Shown here: one piece after another, positions 1-8,463 of the stretch
How positions within the stretch are numbered: the stretch's first letter is position 1
Layout of the letters: every line of letters begins with the position of its first letter
Assembly: GCF_022213955.1 (NCBI RefSeq)
Contig: NZ_JAKNTW010000018.1
Location: 248,001-312,000 of the forward strand
Length of the DNA: 64,000 nucleotides
Direction: 5' to 3'
Source of the DNA: Dolomitihabitans soli
Lineage (GTDB): Bacteria > Actinomycetota > Actinomycetes > Streptosporangiales > Streptosporangiaceae
The notes under the pieces: model-generated
Told to the model about the DNA's origin: nothing
What the model saw: only the letters and a program-made list of their open reading frames with translations
Databases searched by the model: none
Translations under genes and position numbers: made by a program

Positions 1-316
1 CCCCCGGTTCGGCCAGCCAGAACGCCTCGCGGGTGCCGATGAAGCCGGTGTCCTGGAACTCGTCCAGATCGCCGAGGTCGCGCTCCTCGTACTCGGTCAG
101 GAAGGCGCGCAGCTCCGTCGGCGTGGTCAGGCGCTCGCCCCGCATCACGATCACCTGCAGATCCACGCGGTGGGCCCCGTCGTCGAGCCGCCGTTCCCAC
201 ACCCGGGACCTGAAGGCGACCTCCTCCCATTCGTACTCGAAGTCGGTGACCAGTTTCCCCACCCCGGCCGGAACGTGTCCGATCGAGAACCCGTCGAGCT
301 CTCCGCCGCTCTGCAT
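1..316 (-). CDS. Conserved hypothetical protein, C-terminus cut by window edge
   Basis: Minus-strand reading frame open from an ATG at 316 to the left edge, 105 codons. The protein begins MQSGGELDGFSIGHVPAG and continues with an FEYEWEEVAFRSRVWERR stretch, then VDLQVIVMRGERL and ends in the window with REAFWLAEPG. It reads like the small conserved actinobacterial proteins of about 130-150 residues with that Trp/Arg-rich core, whose function is unknown to me. An in-frame ATG at 331 would add five residues; a G-rich stretch upstream of 316 could serve as ribosome binding site for the shorter form. No signal peptide or membrane segment is visible. The stop lies outside the window, so length and neighbours on that side are unknown. 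Confidence 0.6.
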   Translation of the reverse strand, partial: MQSGGELDGFSIGHVPAGVGKLVTDFEYEWEEVAFRSRVWERRLDDGAHRVDLQVIVMRGERLTTPTELRAFLTEYEERDLGDLDEFQDTGFIGTREAFWLAEPG

Positions 317-572
317 GAGACCGACCCCCATCCCCACAATGACGAGAAACTTCCCGACAATTCCCACCAGCGCCTCCACTATTCGGCCACCGCGTGTCGA
401 GGGGACCGTACAGCCAGGCGGGAACGGTCCGAGCGGTTACCTCTGAAGAGGTCACACCACCTCCCCGTGCGGGACGTTCTCCGACCGGACCCGTTCCACG
501 GAGGCGGCGAGGGAAGGGCCCGGAGACCACGGCAACGGGGTCAGGGGCGAGTCGTCACGGCGCTCGGCCACA

Positions 573-680
573 GCCGCTGGAGTGGCGTGGGCCCACGGAC
601 CACGACCGGCTGCGGCGCGGGGCGCCCAGGGGGCTCCGCCGTACGTTCCGGGGGGGCTCCGCCGTACGTTCCGGGGGTCA
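573..680. repeat. Dispersed intergenic repeat, copy A, with short direct repeats
   Basis: Positions 573-601 match 58296-58324 at 28 of 29 bases, and weaker similarity continues for about 60 bases. Inside it lies the 12-bp palindrome CGTGGGCCCACG (585-596 region). Directly after it, the block GGGGGCTCCGCCGTACGTTC occurs twice back to back around 630-675. Both dispersed copies lie just past the 3' end of a minus-strand gene (phoD here, a dppC-like permease at the other site). Confidence 0.7.
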
Positions 681-740
681 GGCCGCGCGGTCCGGCCACC
701 ACCCGGCGGCTGCGGCGAGCAGCCTGAGGCGGAGCGCGGG

Positions 741-796
741 TACCGGAAGTCGCGCGTGCACCGGTCGGCGGGAAGTGAAGCGGGCCGACGTGCGGT
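741..796. repeat. Degenerate duplicate of the phoD 3' end
   Basis: This stretch aligns with roughly three quarters identity to 822-877, the last codons of the phoD-like gene. Read in the minus direction it would encode YRTSARFTSRRPVHARL against the gene's own RTSARFTLPAGQHTLDLL. It lies outside the gene because the gene's stop codon comes first. A third partial start of the same unit is visible at about 796-810. It looks like a short tandem slippage duplication of the gene's tail. The rest of 317-820 shows no gene. Confidence 0.55.
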
Positions 797-820
797 ACAG
801 GAAGTCGAGCAAGCGCCGGG

Positions 821-2362
821 TTACAGGAGGTCGAGGGTGTGCTGGCCGGCGGGCAGCGTGAAGCGGGCAGACGTGCGGGCGGGCGCGCCGCGGCGGGTGA
901 TGTAGTCGAGGGTGCGGAAGTCGGCGTGCAGTTCGTCGGCGGTGAGGCGGCAGACGATGTAGCCGCGGCGCTGGTCGAGGTAGGAGATGTGCGGGTTCTC
1001 GGCGAGGATCTCGGTGACGCGGGCCCTGTCCCGGTAGCCGTCGCCGTCGCTGGCGATGGACGAGGTGACGAGTTCGACGCCGACCCGGGGGGAGTCGGGG
1101 TCGTCGAAGTCGAGTTTGAGGTCCGCGGCGTGGTGCATGTGGGCGTCGCCGGTGAGGACGACGGGGTTGGCGGCTCCGGAGTCGCGGAACCCGGTGAGCA
1201 GGCGGGCGCGGTCCGCGGCGTAGCCGTCCCAGGAGTCCATGCTGACCTCGTGGCCGGGGCCGACCTTCCAGTCGCGCTGGGCCATCAGGATCTGCTGGCC
1301 GATGAGGTTCCAGCGGGCGGGTGAACGGCGAAGGCCGCCGAGGAGCCAGTTCCGCTGGTCGGATCCCAGCAGGGTGCGGTCCTCCGCGAGGCGGTCGTCG
1401 CAGCCGGCACGCAGGCCGTCGGCGCAGGGCTGGTCGTCGCGGAACTGGCGGGTGTCGAGCAGGTGGAAGCGGGCCAGGGTGCCCCATTCGACGCGGCGGT
1501 GGACGCGGATGGCGGATCCGCCCGGGATGCTGGAGCGGCGCAGCGGCATGTTCTCGTAGTAGGCGCGGAAGGCGTCCGCCCTGCGGCGGGCGAAGCCGGC
1601 GGCCTCGGTGCTGGAGATCGTGCCCGCCCAGTTGTTCTCCACCTCGTGGTCGTCGAAGGCGACGAGCCAGGGGGCCGCGGCGTGGGCCTGCTGAAGGTCG
1701 TGGTCGCTCTTGTACTGGGCGTGCCGCATCCGGTAGTCGGCGAGGGTGGCGCACTTGCCCTCGGTGTGCCGCCGCACGCCGCCGCCGAGCGCGACGTACC
1801 CGTCGGGACCGTACTCGTACATGTAGTCGCCCAGGTGCACGACCAGGTCGGGCTCCTGCTGGGCGAGGCGACGGTAGGCGGTGTAGTAGCCGTGCTCGTA
1901 GTGGGCGCAGGCGGCCACGGCGAAGGTCAGCGGCGACATGCCGGTCGGCGCGGTCCTGGTACGGCCGGCGGGCGAGAGGTGACCGTCGGCGCGGAACCGG
2001 TAGAAGTACTCGCGGCCGGCGTCGAGTCCCACGGGTTCGACGTGCACACTGTGCGCCTGCTTCCAGCGGGCGGTCTCCTTGCCGGAGCGGACCACGTTCG
2101 TGAAACGCTCGTCGGTCGCGACCTGCCATTCGACCTCGACGTCCCGGGCCGGCATACCGCCGTGCCCGTCGCCGCCGAGCGGGTCACGGGCCAGCCGGGT
2201 CCACAGCACGAAGCCGTCGGTGGACGGGTCGCCCGAGGCGACGCCGAGGGTGAACGGGTCCTGGGCGAGCGTTCTGGCGCGCGCGGGCCCCGGGAGCAAC
2301 AGGCCGCCGGCTCCGGCGGCGACTACGGACAGGAACACTCTGCGTGAGGGGGTCTGCTCCAC
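821..2362 (-). CDS. phoD: Secreted alkaline phosphatase D family protein (PhoD-like)
   Basis: Extracellular phosphodiesterase/phosphomonoesterase of the PhoD family, 513 residues, releasing phosphate from phosphoesters. The N-terminus PSRRVFLSVVAAG followed by a hydrophobic run and PARA is a Tat signal peptide, as usual for PhoD, which folds with metal before export. Metal-binding signatures are visible in order: a beta-sandwich N-terminal domain opening FTLGVASGDPSTDGFVLWTR (about residues 37-56), HLGDYMYEYG (about 177), VAFDDHEVENNW (about 239) and LTGDAHMHHA (about 400). Length matches the family. It stands alone on the minus strand; a repeat-rich spacer of about 420 nt separates it from the TPR gene upstream. 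PhoD genes are often phosphate-regulated, but I could not identify a PHO box. The 3' end is followed by a degenerate copy of its own last codons. Confidence 0.92.
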   Translation of the reverse strand: MEQTPSRRVFLSVVAAGAGGLLLPGPARARTLAQDPFTLGVASGDPSTDGFVLWTRLARDPLGGDGHGGMPARDVEVEWQVATDERFTNVVRSGKETARWKQAHSVHVEPVGLDAGREYFYRFRADGHLSPAGRTRTAPTGMSPLTFAVAACAHYEHGYYTAYRRLAQQEPDLVVHLGDYMYEYGPDGYVALGGGVRRHTEGKCATLADYRMRHAQYKSDHDLQQAHAAAPWLVAFDDHEVENNWAGTISSTEAAGFARRRADAFRAYYENMPLRRSSIPGGSAIRVHRRVEWGTLARFHLLDTRQFRDDQPCADGLRAGCDDRLAEDRTLLGSDQRNWLLGGLRRSPARWNLIGQQILMAQRDWKVGPGHEVSMDSWDGYAADRARLLTGFRDSGAANPVVLTGDAHMHHAADLKLDFDDPDSPRVGVELVTSSIASDGDGYRDRARVTEILAENPHISYLDQRRGYIVCRLTADELHADFRTLDYITRRGAPARTSARFTLPAGQHTLDLL

Positions 2363-2631
2363 GCACCCAGTGCAGGCGCTCCGGCTGGCGCGGCTGTGAC
2401 CTGCGCGTCAATCGGGCATGAACAACGTCTGTCATCAGAACCCGGCCTCCGGCGACACCCGCCGGGGCCCTGACCGCCCGGCGGAACCCAGCTGTCCAAC
2501 GGGCCTCAGCCGCCCCATTCGGAGTCATTCGCCCAACAGAACCCAACTGTCCAACGGGCCTCAGCGGAACCCCGACCGCCCAGCGAACCCGACCGCCCAA
2601 CGGAACCCGGCCCGCCCGACAGGACCCGGGA

Positions 2632-2757
2632 CCTGGCCGCCCGACAGGACCTGGCCGCCCCACAGGACCCGGCCGCCCCACAGGACCCGGCCGCCCCACA
2701 GGACCCGGCCGCCCCACAGGACCCGGCCGCCCCACAGGACCCGGCCGCCCGACAGGA
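2632..2757. repeat. 18-bp tandem repeat (minisatellite), seven copies
   Basis: Seven head-to-tail units of 18 bp, consensus CCCGGCCGCCCCACAGGA; four units are identical and the others differ by one or two bases. Upstream, from about 2475 to 2631, decayed units of similar composition continue, including two copies of a TGTCCAACGGGCCTCAGC block (about 2491 and 2541). The array fills the spacer between the TPR gene stop (2784) and the phoD start (2362). In one frame it would give a Gly-Arg-Pro-Gly-Pro-Val repeat, but the longer reading frame there has no recognisable gene, so I regard the array as non-coding. Confidence 0.9.
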
Positions 2758-2783
2758 CCCGGCACCCGGCCGCCCGGCGGGCC

Positions 2784-5396
2784 TCAGCCGTCGTCGGAGC
2801 CGCCCAGGCGCTCCGCCAGGGCCGCCGCCTCCTCGTCACCGATCTCGCGGAACCCGGCCGCGGCCTCGGCGCAGCGTGCCGCGGCCTCCTCCAGCCGGTC
2901 GAGCCAGTCGAGGATCTTGCCCTGCTCGTAGGCGATCCGGGACTTCTCCCAGATCACCTCGGGGTCCGTGGCGGACGCCCCGGCCAGAGCCGTTCTGGCC
3001 TCGTCGAGGGCGAGCACCGCGGCGGGCTCCTCATCGTCCAGGTGGAACATGGCGTTCGCCCGGCGGCGCAGGGCTCGGGCGCGGGCCAGGACTTCGGGGT
3101 GCCGTGCGGCGGCGGCGGCGAAGCCCTCCACGGCCTCGGCGTGCCTGCCCAGCCGCACCAGGACGTGCGCGGCCGCCTCCAGGACGTGGGCGGAGTCCAG
3201 GGCACGGCCGGCGGCCCGCAGGCGCTCCGCCACGGTGGTGTAGTCGGCCAGCGCCGCGTCCAGCTCGCCCAGTTCGTCGAGGGCCTGGCCGCGCGCCCAG
3301 GTGACGGTGAGCCGGTTGTCGTGGTCGTCGTCGGCCAGCATGGCGAGCGCCTCCTCCGCCGCCTCGGCCGCGTCCATGGGACGCCGCGTCGACAGGTAGG
3401 CGCGGCACAGGTCGACCCTGGCCAGGGCGGCGAACCCGGTGGCGCCGAGCGCGGTGAACGCCGCGACGGCCTCGATCAGGTCGTCCGCGGCCTCGGCGGA
3501 CCTGCCGAAGGCGACGAGCAGCTCGCCCCGGCTGGCGTGCGCGACGGCCCGCAGGTCCGCCGCGGAACGCGGCGCGGACACCAGCGCCTCGGAGTACGCG
3601 CTGACGGCGCCGTCGAGGTCGTCCCCCGTCTCGCAGAGCAGCCGGGCGTGCAGCATGCAGGCGCGGGCCAGCAGCAGCCCGCCCTGCTCGCGCAGCGCGT
3701 CGCGGGCGCGCCCGGCCGCCGTGGCGGCGTCCGCCTGCCTGCCGGGGATCTCCTGGAGCGCCTCCGCCAGGAGCGTGAGCAGCCGGCCGTCGTCGTCACC
3801 GGCCGGTTCCAGCAGGCCGAGCGCCTCACTCGTGCGGCCGGCCATCAGGTACGCCTGCGCCAGCCGGCTGGTGGCCGCGCCGCCGTACTCGGCGGCGGCG
3901 TGCGCGAGCAGGTAGGCGGCGGACTCCTCCAGCAGCCCGATCCCCTCCTCGACGGCTCCCGCCCGGCATCGTGACAGGCCCAGGCGGCCCAGTGCCACCT
4001 GACGGCGCGGCTGGTCGCCGGCCTCGGCATGCAGGTCCGCGGCCAGCGCCCACTCCCGTGCGGCCGCCGCGTCGTCTTCGCGCAGCGCCGCCGCCAGCCC
4101 GCTGCCGTCGGCCCTGCGTGCCGCCTGCGACCTGGTCGGCTCGCGCGAGGCGTGCAGTTCGTCGAAGCGGGCCCAGAGGGCGAGCGCGGCCTCGTGGTCG
4201 GCCCGCGCCCAGCTCTCGGACGCCTGGTCGAGCAACGTCTCCGGGTCCTCGGACCGCACGACGTCCGGTACGGCGCGCACCGGGACGGCGAAGCGCCTGG
4301 CGTGCGGGGTGAGTGGCAGGTACTCCACCAGCGGCTCGGCCGACAGCGTCTGTTCCACCCTCGTGCCCTGCTCGGGGGTGCCGTTGCGGGCGTCGAACCT
4401 GGCGGCGAGGCCGCGCGCCCTGCTCGCCAGCTGCTCGCGCAGCACGCCCACCGGGATCTCGCCGCCGACCCAGCGGACCGTGGTGTCGCCGTGACCGGTC
4501 TCCGCCAGCCGGCGCAGCAGCAGGCCCGCCGCGGCGGCGAACCACATGGCGGCGCGCGGGCTGGCGGCCCGTTCGAGCAGGGACGCCTCGCGTTCGAGGA
4601 TCTCCAGGCCGCGCGCCTCGTTGCCGGTGAGCGCGCAGAACTCGATGTGGTCGCCGAAGTCGTCGACGTAGTTGGTGTCGCCCTGCACGATCCGGTAGGC
4701 CCGCCGGTGCGCGGCGGCGGCCTCCTCCAGCCGCCCGGTGCGGACGTAGGGGAGCAGCAGTTTCGTCAGGATGCCCTGCGGCTGGACATGACAGGTCAGC
4801 TCGCCCGCCACGACGGGCGCGGCCAGCTCGACGGCCTCCTCGTCGCGGCCCATCAGCACCAGGTGCCACACCTTGCCGCTCGGGTCACAGCCCTCGCAGT
4901 CGGACATCTGCCCGCGGGGCGTCGTCTGCCAGCGCCGGAACCACTCCTCGGCCTGCGCCCTGTCCCCGACGTGGTGGGCGAGATGGCAACGCTTGGCGTG
5001 GACGGCGTGCAGGCCGTGACCGGCTTCCTGGTAGCGGCGTTCCATCTCCGCCAGCGCGTCGTGCGCCCGCCGGAGCGGCACCTCGGGGAAGCGCATCATG
5101 TCGCTGATGATCCACTTGAACTGCCAGTGCAGGTTGTAGGACTGCCACTCGTCGAACCTGCCCGGCTCCGCGTCGTACTCGGCCAGGCAGCGGCTGAACG
5201 TGGCGAAGGACTTGGCCGGTTCCGCGCCGTACTGGTAGGCGCCGGTCAGCTCCATCCGCACGACGAACGCCAGGTCGCGGTCGCGGAGCGCCTCGGCCCG
5301 CCGCAGCGCCTCCTCCAGCAACACCGACTTGGCCTCGCCGTAGGGCATCTCGGACGCCTGGTCGACCAGGCCCTGCACCTCTTCGGTACCTGACAT
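2784..5396 (-). CDS. Large TPR-repeat protein paired with HSP90 homologue
   Basis: 870-residue cytoplasmic protein made almost wholly of helical Ala/Leu/Arg/Glu-rich repeats of the tetratricopeptide type, for example ALARVDLCRAYLSTRRPMDAAEAAEEALAML and AEAVEGFAAAAARHPEVLARA near the C-terminus. There is no signal peptide, membrane segment or obvious enzymatic motif. The N-terminal third (MSGTEEVQGLVDQASEMPYGEAKSVLLEEAL on) contains a Cys-rich spot, SDCEGCDPSGK. The start at 5396 is chosen because AAGGAG lies five bases upstream and the ATG follows the HSP90 stop (5399-5401) by two bases, so the two are translationally coupled. TPR proteins are protein-interaction scaffolds, and eukaryotic HSP90 uses TPR co-chaperones. 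A role as partner or client adaptor of the adjacent HSP90 is therefore an inference from linkage, not from a shared motif. Confidence 0.85.
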   Translation of the reverse strand: MSGTEEVQGLVDQASEMPYGEAKSVLLEEALRRAEALRDRDLAFVVRMELTGAYQYGAEPAKSFATFSRCLAEYDAEPGRFDEWQSYNLHWQFKWIISDMMRFPEVPLRRAHDALAEMERRYQEAGHGLHAVHAKRCHLAHHVGDRAQAEEWFRRWQTTPRGQMSDCEGCDPSGKVWHLVLMGRDEEAVELAAPVVAGELTCHVQPQGILTKLLLPYVRTGRLEEAAAAHRRAYRIVQGDTNYVDDFGDHIEFCALTGNEARGLEILEREASLLERAASPRAAMWFAAAAGLLLRRLAETGHGDTTVRWVGGEIPVGVLREQLASRARGLAARFDARNGTPEQGTRVEQTLSAEPLVEYLPLTPHARRFAVPVRAVPDVVRSEDPETLLDQASESWARADHEAALALWARFDELHASREPTRSQAARRADGSGLAAALREDDAAAAREWALAADLHAEAGDQPRRQVALGRLGLSRCRAGAVEEGIGLLEESAAYLLAHAAAEYGGAATSRLAQAYLMAGRTSEALGLLEPAGDDDGRLLTLLAEALQEIPGRQADAATAAGRARDALREQGGLLLARACMLHARLLCETGDDLDGAVSAYSEALVSAPRSAADLRAVAHASRGELLVAFGRSAEAADDLIEAVAAFTALGATGFAALARVDLCRAYLSTRRPMDAAEAAEEALAMLADDDHDNRLTVTWARGQALDELGELDAALADYTTVAERLRAAGRALDSAHVLEAAAHVLVRLGRHAEAVEGFAAAAARHPEVLARARALRRRANAMFHLDDEEPAAVLALDEARTALAGASATDPEVIWEKSRIAYEQGKILDWLDRLEEAAARCAEAAAGFREIGDEEAAALAERLGGSDDG

Positions 5397-5398
5397 GG

Positions 5399-7198
5399 TC
5401 ACTCCTTGCCGAGTACGGCCCAGTCGAGCAGGCCGAGGAACGAGCGGTTCAGCGCGGCCGTGTCCGCGGCACGCAGCGGGTGGTGGCCGTGGAGCAGGGC
5501 CATGCCGTACAGGGCCTCCACGGCGGTGCCGGCGAGCGAGGCGTCGGGGAGCGCGGCGACGCGGCGCACCAGCGGGTTGCGGTGGTTGAGCACGAGGCGG
5601 GGACGCGCAGCGGGGACGACCTGTTCCATCGCGCCGAGCACGTCGGCCCACAGCTCGTCGCTGCCCTCCCTGGCCTCGCGCAGTTCCTCCTGGTGCTGGG
5701 CGGCGCGGCTGGTCAGGTAGAGGGCGGGCAGCGAGGCGGGGTCGAAGTCGCGCAGCACCACCTCGCAGCCCAGCGGCTCGAGCGCCCTGGCCGCCGCCGC
5801 GAGGAACGCCCGGACCGACAGCTCGGTGCCGGGGTCCACCGGTCCGAGCTGGGTGGCGAGTTCGGCGGGGTCGAGCCGGTCGACCCGGATCTCGGGGTCG
5901 ATCCGCGGCAGGCGTTGCAGGATCTCGCTGTCGTAGACGTATCCGGCGTTGATCAGGCCCACGCCCTGGGCGCCCGCGACGGAGGAGAGCTGGCGGAACT
6001 CGTCCACGCCGGCCGTGTAGCGGCCGTGGGGGTGGCGCAGGCGGAACTGGGCGAGCGTCATCGGCCCGTCGCTGGTCTCGAACTCCAGCCAGCGGTCGAC
6101 CAGGCGCAGCATGTCGTCGTCGTGCAGGGCGAGCGCCTTGACGCCGAGGTGGTGCAGGCGCAGGAAGCCGCGCAGCCTGGCCGGGTCGGTCTCGGCGAGG
6201 GCGACCAGCCATTCGCGGAGCCGGGCGCCGAGCACGGTGCGGGTGTGTTCGAGCAGGTCGTCGTCGTAGAGGGCCTCACGGCTCGCGGTGGGGCGCAACT
6301 CCCCCGCGTCGACGACGCAGCGGGCGAAGAACGCCCACTCGGGCAGCAGCCCTTCGGTGTTCTCGGCGAGCAGCATGCGCTTGAGGTAGACCCGGTGGGC
6401 CGACCTGACGGTCGGGTTGGCGGGGCTGGGCAGGATGAACGCGACCCCGGTGAGCCCGGCCTCGGGCACCGACAGGTCGACCACGTCGAACGGCGTGAAG
6501 CCGAAGGACTGCCTGCCGTACTCCATCAGCGCCGTACGGCGGGCGTCCGGCGTGGGGTGGGCGGCGAGCCACGGCGGGCCCTCGCCGCTGACCGGTGTGC
6601 CCGCGACGGTCACCTCGAAGGGGAGCAGCGAGCCGTAGAGGGCGGCCAGTTCCCGGACGGCCTGCTCGGTGACCCATTCGCTCGCGTCCTGGCGGGGTTT
6701 GAGCGTCACGGTGGTGCCGGGTTCCGCACGTTCGGCGGGGGCCGGGGCGACGCGGTAGCGGCCGTCGGCCATGCCGGTCCACAGCACGGTCGGGCCGCCC
6801 TTCGCCGACCGGGTCTCGACCTCGATCTCGTCGGCGACCAGGAAACCCGACAGCAGGCCGATGCCGAACTGGCCGAGGAACTCGTGGCGGGAGAACCCGA
6901 GCTCGTCGCGTTTGGAGGAGCGGCCGATCGTGGCCAGCAGGGTGTGGACCTCCTGCTCGGTCAGCCCGATCCCGCTGTCGTGGACGCGCAGCACGCCGTC
7001 GCCCAGTTCCAGGGTGATCCGTGCGGGCGCGGCCGGGTCGTCGCCGGTGCGAGCGGTGATCGCGTCGACGGCGTTCTGCAGCAGCTCGCGGACGTAGACC
7101 CTGGGGCTGGAGTAGAGGTGCCTGCTCAGCAGGTCGACCACTCCGCGCAGATCTACCTGAAAGGCGCTTTCCACCCGTTTCCCCCTGATCAGCGACAA
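5399..7198 (-). CDS. HSP90-family molecular chaperone-like ATPase
   Basis: 599-residue GHKL ATPase of the HSP90/HtpG class. The N-terminal nucleotide-binding motifs are intact: ELLQNAVDAI (helix with the Mg-binding Asn), VHDSGIGLT (G1 box with the ATP-contacting Asp) and GQFGIGLLSGFLVADEIEV (lid and G2). A middle-domain signature with the ADP-sensing Arg region appears in TASREALYDDDLL. It is somewhat shorter than E. coli HtpG (624) and its C-terminal dimerisation region is diverged, ending LLDWAVLGKE with no EEVD tail. It is the middle gene of a minus-strand run: the alpha/beta hydrolase ends 21 nt upstream and the TPR gene starts two bases downstream. A divergent actinobacterial paralogue rather than a housekeeping HtpG is likely, given the fixed TPR partner. 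Confidence 0.9.
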   Translation of the reverse strand: MSLIRGKRVESAFQVDLRGVVDLLSRHLYSSPRVYVRELLQNAVDAITARTGDDPAAPARITLELGDGVLRVHDSGIGLTEQEVHTLLATIGRSSKRDELGFSRHEFLGQFGIGLLSGFLVADEIEVETRSAKGGPTVLWTGMADGRYRVAPAPAERAEPGTTVTLKPRQDASEWVTEQAVRELAALYGSLLPFEVTVAGTPVSGEGPPWLAAHPTPDARRTALMEYGRQSFGFTPFDVVDLSVPEAGLTGVAFILPSPANPTVRSAHRVYLKRMLLAENTEGLLPEWAFFARCVVDAGELRPTASREALYDDDLLEHTRTVLGARLREWLVALAETDPARLRGFLRLHHLGVKALALHDDDMLRLVDRWLEFETSDGPMTLAQFRLRHPHGRYTAGVDEFRQLSSVAGAQGVGLINAGYVYDSEILQRLPRIDPEIRVDRLDPAELATQLGPVDPGTELSVRAFLAAAARALEPLGCEVVLRDFDPASLPALYLTSRAAQHQEELREAREGSDELWADVLGAMEQVVPAARPRLVLNHRNPLVRRVAALPDASLAGTAVEALYGMALLHGHHPLRAADTAALNRSFLGLLDWAVLGKE

Positions 7199-7219
7199 CG
7201 GGGAATCACCCTAGCGTGC

Positions 7220-8065
7220 TCAGAGATACGGCTTGAGGAAAGGTGCGAGCGCGCCGGAGCCCAGATACTTCTCCACGGTGTGGAAGTCGATCCAGTCGAG
7301 ATCGACCATGCCGTCGTGGTCGACCCCCGTGAAGCAACTACGCAGAGCGGGCGGGATGGCCGCGATGTCGTCCTTGTCGGCGATGTTCACCCAGCGGGTC
7401 ACCCCGTCGGGACGGCCTCCCTTGCCGGCCAGCGGGGCCGGCAGCAGGCGTTCGAAGACGACGTTCCGCATGCCGAGCGGGCTGCCGAGCGTGATCAGCA
7501 GCTCCACCTTCAGGTCGGGGTTGGCGTGCAGCGTCTCGTAGGCGACCACGCTGCCCAGCGAGTGCGCGATCACCACCTGGGGCCGGTTGCGGCGGATCAC
7601 CTCGGCCACCGTCCGCCTGGCCGCCGACCTCGCGGGGCCGTTGGCGCTCTCCAGGTAGACGGCCACCTCGGGGCAGAACAGAGTGGCGAACTCCGCCGCC
7701 CGGCGCTCCAGCTTGCCGAGCAGGAACTCCGTCGCCCAGCGCAGGGCGCCGGTCAGCGACTCCCCCGCCGCGTCCCTGACCCCGTCGAGCTGGGTGGCCC
7801 AGTCGAGGAAGACCCGCTGGGACTCGGCGTCCATCGCCCGCGCCGGCCTCGCGAGGCTCCGGCCGGGTGCGCACAGGTGGTGCGCGTAGTAGGCGATCTC
7901 GGTGATGTAGCTTTCACCCCGGTGCGCCGTGCCGCCGGGCAGGCCCGCGTGCAGATAGCGGTTCCACTTGGTGCGAACCGCCTCGGCCGCGCCGGAAACG
8001 GACCGGCCCGCATCCTGGTAGTACCGGTATTTACCGATTCCGTGTACGCCTACGATCGTCGCCAC
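7220..8065 (-). CDS. Alpha/beta hydrolase, first gene of HSP90-TPR operon
   Basis: About 281-residue intracellular alpha/beta-fold serine hydrolase. Visible elements are an N-terminal oxyanion strand VATIVGVHGIGKYRYY, the nucleophile elbow VVIAHSLGSVVAYETL (Ser in AHSLG), a likely acid in NIADKDDIAAI and a likely catalytic His in DFHTVEKYL near the C-terminus, giving a complete Ser-Asp-His triad in the right order. No signal peptide. I chose the GTG at 8065 because GGGAGGA lies seven bases upstream; an in-frame ATG at 8083 would add six residues. Substrate unknown: esterase, lipase or peptidase are all possible. Its end lies only 21 nt before the HSP90 homologue, so the three genes are probably one operon. 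Confidence 0.8.
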   Translation of the reverse strand: MATIVGVHGIGKYRYYQDAGRSVSGAAEAVRTKWNRYLHAGLPGGTAHRGESYITEIAYYAHHLCAPGRSLARPARAMDAESQRVFLDWATQLDGVRDAAGESLTGALRWATEFLLGKLERRAAEFATLFCPEVAVYLESANGPARSAARRTVAEVIRRNRPQVVIAHSLGSVVAYETLHANPDLKVELLITLGSPLGMRNVVFERLLPAPLAGKGGRPDGVTRWVNIADKDDIAAIPPALRSCFTGVDHDGMVDLDWIDFHTVEKYLGSGALAPFLKPYL

Positions 8066-8150
8066 CGTCTCGTCCTCCCGCATGTTTCCGGAAATGTACG
8101 GCTAGCAACCCACGCGCATACGATGCCGGACCGGTGACACCGCCACAAGA

Positions 8151-8172
8151 GATGAAACTTAACCATTTCATC
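8151..8172. promoter_or_regulatory. Inverted repeat upstream of hydrolase-HSP90 operon
   Basis: GATGAAA, an eight-base spacer, then TTTCATC: a perfect 7-bp dyad in a locally low-GC segment about 85-105 nt upstream of the hydrolase start. It may be an operator or part of the promoter. The remaining sequence from 8084 to 8463 shows no convincing gene. Confidence 0.45.
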
Positions 8173-8463
8173 ACTGCGTAAGAGGCAGAACAGCCACCGG
8201 AAAGCAACGAACCATCTCAAGCCTGGACCGCAGAAACCTTTGTCTCCCGCAAGCATGCCGACTGTGGTTCTTACCTGCGCCGGAACCCTCAACCCGCTGC
8301 CTTTCCTCCGTCCGCAGACAGCGAGGGACACCCTGCACCTGGCGTCTCGGCGACTCTTGAGCGAGGCCCGATGAAACAAAAAATGCAAAACACGGCGTCA
8401 GGATGCCGTCCGCCGGGACTTGCCCCGCCGCGCGACGAGAGAACCCACGGTCTGCGCCGCAGC

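Noticed and set aside
2184-2839. Gly-Pro-Arg repeat reading frames across the 18-bp array, collagen-like
   Set aside because: The repeat length is a multiple of three, so long open frames arise automatically; no ribosome site or non-repeat domain supports translation.
8050-8388. 112-residue minus-strand frame upstream of the hydrolase
   Set aside because: Unusual composition, no ribosome binding site, and it spans the likely promoter region with a dyad.
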